The translations under genes were made by a program, and so were the position numbers. From Berberis thunbergii (lineage: Eukaryota > Streptophyta > Magnoliopsida > Ranunculales > Berberidaceae), in NCBI GenBank assembly GCA_003290165.1, contig QNQO01007593.1:16316-80315 (forward strand): a stretch of 64,000 nucleotides of DNA, read 5' to 3'. Of this stretch, positions 57,106-64,000 are shown one piece after another (position 1 is the stretch's first letter; each line of letters begins with the position of its first letter). Under the pieces are notes generated by a model. That model worked only from the letters and a program-made list of their open reading frames with translations. It was not told the DNA's origin and made no database searches.

Positions 57106-59279
57106 ATTTAGAATTCCCCTTTTCCGTATTATGGAACTGTGTGAATGAATAGAAGCCATAGTATACATACTCGTTTGGATTCATTATTTTGCAAGAGTAC
57201 ATGGCCTTCCGCTACCTGATCTGTAGGAGGCCTGAATCGAGTTGAACCTGTCATTAACTTTTAAGAAGTAAGATAACTACGAGCAAATTAGGCCCAGTGT
57301 CAAATTCAATGGGGAAACTATATATATATATATATATGTAGTTGGATCCATAATGTGGGCTTCTCCTATCAGTCCAATGCTGTATTTGTTGTCATACTTG
57401 GTGTTAGCAGTTTTTTTGGCTTGGCTCAAGTATCACAACACAATAATACTAGTGAACAAAAATACATAAACTGTCACAGTTAGTCCAAAAAAGATGACTT
57501 AAAATAGCTAATTAATTAATAACAACTTCTTCTAAACACTTTTGTTCTAATTATGTATGGATATACTCAGGGAAAATGGAGCTGCTCAGCCAAGTACTGT
57601 GCAGTCTTGGAATCACTTTTTAAAATGGTCACTCTTTGGTTCAAGCCGGTTAACAACATTGGAATAAAGTAAAGGAAGACGCAAGTATTGTGGAATGCAA
57701 AATTGTCACATTTATAATAGACAAAAAAAAAAGGGACATGATCCTTTATACAGTTTGTAAGATGCAAAAATTTCTAGTATACAAAACTTTGTTGTAGATT
57801 GCAAGTTTGTTAAACAATCAATATGATTTCAAAAAAATAAAAATATAAACTGTCCTAGTGAGCATGCCTGAACTCGTGGTTAGTCCATCTGACCACTTCC
57901 TTAATCCAAAACCAATTCAAGGTCAATATCAAAATCTCAAATCTCAACCTAAACCCGATGTTTGCTAGAGCAATCAAAAAACAGCATATTTGAGTTATTT
58001 TATCATAGATCTCAGTTCACAACACCATAATCAAGGTAAGTCGGTCATTTTCATTTCATTTTGACGTTTATGTTGACATTTATTAAGATTTGCAAGTCAT
58101 CTTCTACCCCTTGCATGTGTTTTCTGAACCTGGAGGTATTCTTACATTCCAATTTATTATAGGGGATTAAGTTACTGCTATTATTTATTATAATGGGTAA
58201 AAACTAATTAAAATTTGTGTTTTCTGGCAGGTTCCTTGCGGCACTATCATCAGTGCAATCTTACAAGTGAAAACTACCATTATTTGTATTATGCGTGTCC
58301 CAAGAAGGGTTGTAATCGAGTTTGCAAGCTTTTGAAGTCCAAAACTAAAAATAAAAAATAAAATAAAAACTAAAATAGGATGCTCTTGGTCTGTTAAATA
58401 TCTAGTTGCAAAGGGTTTCTATGGCTTGATGAAATTATTCTGAAGAAAAATGAAGAAGGTAGTTCAAGCTCAAAAGCAAATTTCAATTTAAGCTCAAGCC
58501 CCAAAAAGGGTACTTGTTTCAAATGTGACAGTCCGAAATAATTGGAGGAACGAATGTCCATGGGTGGATCTTCCATGCCTAATGCCTTCATGCTCTGGAA
58601 TGAAAGCTATCAAAATATCTCATTAACCTCATACATAGGGACACAATTACCTCAATTGTGATTTTACATTAAGGGATTTGAGTGGTTGGGGGTTGTGATA
58701 CCTGATAACATACCTAGAGGTGGTGGTCAAAACCCTATTACTTCAGTTGCAAGAACTGAATAAGCTGAAGGTGAACAAGTTCAAGTCGAAAAAGGTAATA
58801 ACTCTCAAAATGTAACAATTATTGTCCAAATGACTATGACATTTGAAGATCTTTGTAAAACATTTCTATCTAGCCTAAATAAGAAGTGAATAAACATAAC
58901 ATTCAATATCAGTGTTGCAACAATATGTAATTCAATATAAGTCTGACACTGGATCTAAATAATAGATGAAACCATGTCAATATGTCATTCAATAGAAGTT
59001 TGACATGTCAATAGAAGTCTGAAATGGACGTAAACAATAACAAAGGAAGTCTAATATGCAAATTCAGATTGACATGTTCTTCAATACTTGCAAATATCAT
59101 CAAATGCATTCCATTTGATGTAAACATACCTAAAACAATCATCAACAGTATCACCATTAAAAAAAAACTATCAACAATATCATCAATACTTACATCACCA
59201 TAAACAAACAAAAGAAGTTCATATGTTCCCCACTATAAACAGTATCACATAAAGTATTGTTTTCAAAAGAGCAGTATTC
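57106..59279. other. intergenic DNA, possible zinc-finger fragment at 58230-58340
   Basis: A (TA)n run lies at 57321-57337. After a TTCTGGCAG acceptor-like site at 58231, the plus strand reads TSENYHYLYYACPKKGCNRV, vaguely like a GRF-type zinc finger, but the frame stops soon after. Nothing else is recognised. Confidence 0.3.
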
Positions 59280-59818
59280 AAAACATTAAAAGTTGGTATC
59301 GCATGTTTGGTCCTCTTGACCCCATAGGTTGATTGTTTCATTCATTGTCTTGTCTTCCTCTGCCTCTGCCAGCCTGGAACATTGGTGGTCTTACTCCTTG
59401 TGCAAAAGACTAAGTTGAGAACATTGAAGTCTGAAGGTTGTGCATGGCTGGAGTTGTTGACATTTAGACTGAAAATTAGGTTGTTGTGGAGGGAATGTGA
59501 CCCTTTCATTTGGAGGTTGATCTATTTCTCTCCCATTTCCAAAACTTGATTTTGCACCCATTTCTTGTTGTTCCTACCTCTTCTAAATATGGGTGTTGCC
59601 CTGGATGTCTGTCCACAGCCTTTTGTTTGCTCCCTAGGAGGGCTTTTACAGGTTTTATTATTGTGACCTTCTAAACTACACTTTCTACAGCTCCTTGCTT
59701 CATTTTCTACATATTCATCCCCATCCCTTCTTCCTTCAGTCCTTGGTCTTCCAGGAGGTCTTTTCACTTGAGGTGGGAGCACCAAGTATGTTGGTTGGCA
59801 CATCAAAACCATCATCAC
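59280..59818 (-). pseudogene. C-terminal tail of a MuDR-type transposase
   Basis: On the minus strand: PPQVKRPPGRPRTEGRRDGD, then CRKCSLEGHNNKTCKSPP (CX2CX4HX4C), the proline-arginine stretch and zinc knuckle that end many MuDR-type transposases. After a shift, FAQGVRPPMFQAGRGRGRQ follows (59410-59340). The catalytic part is missing. It differs from the gene split across 14682-31525, which has an OTU domain instead. Retroelement-like DNA lies on the upstream side. Confidence 0.7.
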
Positions 59819-59924
59819 ATACGCAAACAGTCTACATGAATAAAAAAACTAGCAAACAATCTAAAACTAGTACTTACTTCTGCCCACTCCCTCATATTTC
59901 TAATACTGATTGATGATACATAAA

Positions 59925-61356
59925 AACGGTCACGCCCCTAAGTCGTACACGTGTCGTGATAATCTCGAGAAAATACAGACCCCAGCATCAGCCCAACACT
60001 AAATAGGCCCAAGCAGTTCTAAGCCTGCTCAATTCAGTCCGTCAAGCGGACCCGGACTCACACAGCACGGTAGGCCCACACGTCTCACAATTGTCCTCAA
60101 TACTCGTAAGCCCTCCTTAGGCAAGTATCTCGAGGATCTACTTCGAACGAGCAATTACAGCTACTTTTTGCTCCCAACTAGGAAACAAACACCAGAGTAT
60201 CTTTCACACAGGGAAATTTCCTTCTACGGAATCTCTTGGATTGGGAACTATCTCCCCCAATTTTCGAAAAAAACGAAAAAAAAAAATTATATCCACGTAA
60301 GATTAGGATTATCCGCTTCCCCGAAACTCGGAACATGAAAATTTAACAACAGAAACATTAAAATAAATAAAAATTAATATAAATAAAATTCTAACCAAGT
60401 TAACTATTTGGAGAATTTGTCCCACGGGAAAACCTCTCATATCGCCGCCACAATGACTTTCTAACTGTGAAAGACTAAATGATTATGTTCCAATAAGAAC
60501 GTACCCAAGAAGGAAAACTTACTTGGGTCAGCGAAGTAACTGGTATGAGTAATCTTCATCCTTATAAATAAATAAGTTACATGATTAACATTAAATTTCA
60601 TAAACAACCAAATGACACTCATGGACTTGTAGTTCCTCAACGAGACAAACATTTCATACTAATAAGTTTTATCATGATTAAATATACATTTATTTTACCA
60701 ACACTCATAAAGTGAAGGTCGAACATGGTAAGTTTGTCCTGCAAAATGTTAGTAGACTTACCATCCTACACAAACCGGTTAGAAACTAACGGATAAAATT
60801 TCTAAGTTATCAATCCTGATAAATACAATTTATTTTCAAATAAATACAAATCATACTCATAATCACCATTATTTAAATATCAACAAAATACATTTACCTT
60901 AAAGAAGACATGTAGTTCTCAAAATGAGCATTTAGTTTCTTCCATTAAAGCAACCATGCACATACACAAAAATCTCGCTTCTTTTCCACAATCGCACTAC
61001 CCTCCTTGTGCCGAACACACATCACCCAAGTGTGTCTTCCTTACCTTCGAAACCATTCGGAGCGTACATGTTTCAAGTGGGGTGCCACATCGAGGAACAT
61101 GTCATTTCACCCGAAGTTCGATCCATGACAAACATTTCTTAAATATTACACGTATACCGAACTCACATGGAAATGTCATATGATTATTCCTGCACACGCA
61201 AGTCAAAAGAATCTCATCACAAGATTCACGAAGAAAAGGAAACAATATTGAAGGTTCAAGGTTCACCCTTGTTACTTTTACTCACCCATATCCGCATTCC
61301 GAGGATCACCTAGACTCTACCCCAACCTAGGCTAACAAAATGCTCTAATACCAAAC
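59925..61356. repeat. retroelement-derived non-coding block ending in a primer-site/LTR junction
   Basis: At 61340-61370, TGCTCTAATACCA is followed by AA and TGTCACGACCCGAT. On the minus strand this is an LTR end (...CGGGTCGTGACA) followed by an initiator-Met primer site (TGGTATTAGAGC), as in many gypsy and copia elements. At 59930 GGTCACGCCCCTAAGTCG has a similar look. 60255-60360 is the dispersed repeat shared with 3868-3965. No gag or pol is seen in the 1.4 kb between. Confidence 0.45.
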
Positions 61357-62999
61357 TGTCACGACCCGATCCACTTAGTATTTAAATTGTTAATATTGTT
61401 TATCTTACAATGATTAATATCTTTTATCTATTATCTACTATGTAGAAGTTGAAAATGGTCTAATGTTGCCTCCAAAATCCAAGCCTTGAAAGGTAATTGC
61501 TTTCCTAAATAGTCCATTTCTTTACTAAACATAACTTACATTTTTCCATGTTTGAAAACCATTCCTCCATGTTTGAAATCTACAAGTTAAAAATAGTTTT
61601 TCTATTCCATGTTTGAGAACCATTCTTAGGGCCTACCCTTGGTGCTTTGATGGTAATTAGAGTTGTACTTCAAATTGGAACTAGGAACAAATACCTCTTA
61701 AAAGTGATCCACTTTTAAGACTTCCAACTTCAAATTGTATTGTTTTGGCAATAAATGATTATTTATTTTATTGTAGGTTATATGTAACACCCCTACTTTT
61801 TCAATAACAATAAATATTTATGTTTATAAAATTCAATTGGAATTTGTATTTTTAAAATCTTCTTTCGTTTGACAAGTCGTATTTTTCGAAATTCAGCAAA
61901 CTTTCTTACCTTCCGAATCTCGGGACGAGATTCCATTTAACGTGTGTATAATGTAACACCCCTAAATTTCATAAAAACTAATTTATTTTATTTTGAATGA
62001 AATAAAATAGGATTACATTTAATTAAAATCAGGTTTCAAATTTTTAGGGTTATTTGGTGAGTTAAAGGGCAGGTGTTCTCAGAATTTTAGTGGGGGCGAA
62101 TAGCCACCCACACTATATAAAGAAAAACCCTTCCTTTCCTTATTCTCTTGTGCAACAGGAAGAGCAAACTTTGCTCTTTCTCTTATCCTCTTCGGCGGCA
62201 ACGAAGGCTAGGGAGGTGTGAGGATGATGGGTTGTGGCGTAATGATTGCTGCGACGAGATGGTTAGCACGTGTTGATTGAGTTTCGATTCTTGGATTAAA
62301 GGTTAGTTTTCTTATTCCCTGTAACTTGCAACCGCAATGCAATGTGTCTTCTTTTCTCCATAAAAATTCAATCTTTCGCTTCTTTTCTCAGATCTAGAGC
62401 TAAAAGTTGTTGTTTTTGTGTTGGGTCATTACGTTGATTTCATTTCTCTTAATGGTTTCTGGGTTTGTGTTATTTTGTTGCAACCTGTGTTGCTACCTGA
62501 AATCTCACTCTGGTTTGGATTGAAATTGGAATTTTTTTTTATTTTAAAAAGTTTTCTTTAGTTGGGATTGTTTGGATAAGTAAATTTGCATTAAATTTGA
62601 AGTGGGGTTTCTCTACTTACGATAAAAAATGTTTCTAATGTAATGTACATTGATATGTTCATCTCATTTTATTTGATAAAATCCAATGTGGTCTCTTTAT
62701 TTCCATATGTCTTAGTTATTATTGTTTCATGTTTTGAAGCGAATAAGTCAATTTAGATGAATCATTATTGTTTGCCTGCATTGCTTCATTGGTCTGAATT
62801 TTATTGTTCCCCACTTCCATAGCTCAAGTGAGCTCTCCTCTGTATTTTTAACATTAATCTTGTGTGTCATTTGTAATCGCAAAAATCATGGTAATTTGGT
62901 TGTCTGTAATGATTTTAAACAAGTTCAAATTGAAGATGCTACATAGATGTACTTGTTTTGTTTAGGTAAACATATTTGTGCACTTATTTGTCTATGGTG
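61357..62999 (+). repeat. Ty3/gypsy LTR remnants
   Basis: TGTAACACCCCTA occurs at 61786 and 61953. The second is preceded by CCGAATCTCGGGACGAGATT, the kind of sequence that ends the interior of chromovirus (Tekay-type) elements before the 3' LTR. TATATAAAG at 62114-62122 fits the LTR promoter. The LTR appears to run to about 63000, where another element begins. No coding sequence is found. Confidence 0.5.
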
Positions 63000-64000
63000 T
63001 GATATTCACATAATTATTACATAATATATCCCTTAATTTATACATGTTAGTGTTTCGATTATTATATTTTATAGTAATTATTTTGTTTCATGTCTTTGTA
63101 GGAATTTGAGCGTAAACGATGAAATCACATTAAAGTGACAAGTTAAGGAATGACAATTAGTCGATTCCAACGGTGGTAGCAGTCACAAACCTAAACCCGA
63201 AACCTAATTCATAACCTAGTCCATAACCTAAACCCGAAACCTAATTCATAAACCTAAACCCAAAACCTAATTCATAACCTAAACCCAATCCATAACCTAA
63301 ACCCGAAACCTAATTCATAACCTAAACCCAATCCCATACCCTAAACCCAAACCTAAGCCCAATCCTTCTCCTACCCTCATTGATGAATCATTCCCTCATT
63401 TCATCCCTATTATTTTCTATAAATAGAGGAGAATAGGGTGAGAAGAGGGGGGGAGGAAGAGAAGGGAAAAGAAGAGAATTAGAAATCAAAACCTCTTCCT
63501 CAATTAAGATTCCTCAAAGGAGCTCCTCTCAAGGTGATTCGCATCACAAGCCACCACCTATCCATCTCCCACTCATTCTCTGTCCAGATCACTCAGCAAT
63601 CATCACCTCGCCACCACAGTCACCTCGCCATCGCCACCACCGAGCTCCGCAACCGCCACCGTCACCACCGTGAAACAGGGGTGTGACAACCCTGTTTCAC
63701 GTCCAATTTTCACTCCACCACCACTCTCTGCTCCTCTCCCCTGTCCACACACCGCCACCATCTCTGCACGAGTCCCACCACCACATCAGACCACGAAAAT
63801 CCGCGACAGAACCACCGCAACCACGCGCGAAACAAGAGCGCACCGCGACTCTGTTTCGCCTCGCGACAGAGCCTGTCTCCTCCTCTCTCGGCCTCTCTTC
63901 ATCTCGAGCTCCTTCCCGCATCCCTCTCTCACGACCATCGTTGCAAGCGACGCTTCAGCAGGCGGCATAGACCACCGCGACAGCGAAAATAGGGGAGTAT
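63000..64000 (+). repeat. third copy of the Athila-like LTR, running off the window
   Basis: Starts TGATATTCACATAATTATTA like the LTRs at 15653 and 22064 and stays collinear through TTTGAGCGT[A/G]AACGATGAAATC. It then diverges: the AACCTAAACCC segment is expanded (63190-63360), and the CT-rich part with an open frame (63683-63970) is only loosely similar. It is either the left LTR of another element or a solo LTR; the window ends before its 3' end. Confidence 0.8.
63190..63362. repeat. AACCTAAACCC / AACCTAATTCAT tandem repeats
   Basis: Irregular alternation of CCTAAACCCGAAACCTAATTC, ATAACC and CCTAAACCCAATCC words, in all about ten units, where the other two LTR copies have only a short AACCTAA stretch. 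The words resemble the plant telomere unit CCCTAAA but are not arranged as telomeric DNA. Confidence 0.75.

Noticed and set aside
63190..63362. CCTAAACC words as telomeric or interstitial telomere DNA
   Set aside because: The units are irregular and 20-30 bp long, not CCCTAAA repeats, and lie within an LTR.

Overview
This is nuclear DNA from a flowering plant, most likely a eudicot. It has GT-AG introns, plant-type LTR retrotransposons, LINEs, hAT and Mutator-like DNA transposons, and two genes of plant-specific type. I cannot name the species. Only two loci look like intact, selected host genes. One is a nine-exon equilibrative nucleoside transporter of the plant ENT3 type (minus strand, 39982-42707, 417 codons). 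The other is a two-exon leucine-rich-repeat receptor kinase that I recognise as a CEPR1/XIP1 orthologue (plus strand, 52654-55805, 961 codons). Nearly everything else is transposon, much of it nested.

Layout, left to right. 1-160 is a decayed fragment of a second ENT copy. 1199-3534 and 8651-about 10440 are two minus-strand, ORF1-only LINE-like elements. 4021-8430 holds two decayed hAT transposases with short repeats in their flank. 12839-14110 is a broken plant-mobile-domain gene. 14682-31525 is one minus-strand Mutator/FAR1-type transposase gene with a C-terminal OTU-like domain, cut into three pieces by two LTR retrotransposons. The first is an Athila-like element without pol at 15653-23919 (5-bp target duplication ACAAT). 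The second is a Tat/Retand-like element without pol at 24903-31127 (target duplication AAGTA/AAGTG), carrying gag, a tandem array of about 71-bp units and an antisense ORF.

31733-32030 is a lone LTR with an adjoining primer-binding site. 32040-33235 contains duplicated pieces of ENT flank and intron. 34141-39838 is a full-length but decayed Ty1/copia element (target duplication TTAAT). The ENT gene follows, with a 356-bp hAT-type MITE in its third intron. 45675-47000 is a 5'-truncated LINE on the minus strand with a 13-bp target duplication, head to head with a longer decayed LINE on the plus strand (about 47240-50770). The CEPR1-like gene comes next, with a GC-rich foldback about 1.2 kb downstream. 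The right end holds a Mutator transposase tail, pieces of Ty3/gypsy elements, and a third copy of the Athila-like LTR that runs off the window.

Functionally, the two intact genes have no obvious link beyond proximity: one moves nucleosides across membranes, the other is a membrane receptor kinase of the family that perceives CEP peptides. The most interesting structure is the history of insertion. The two retroelement insertions can be removed on paper at their target duplications, which restores the order of a single Mutator-type gene lying tail to tail with a plant-mobile-domain gene.
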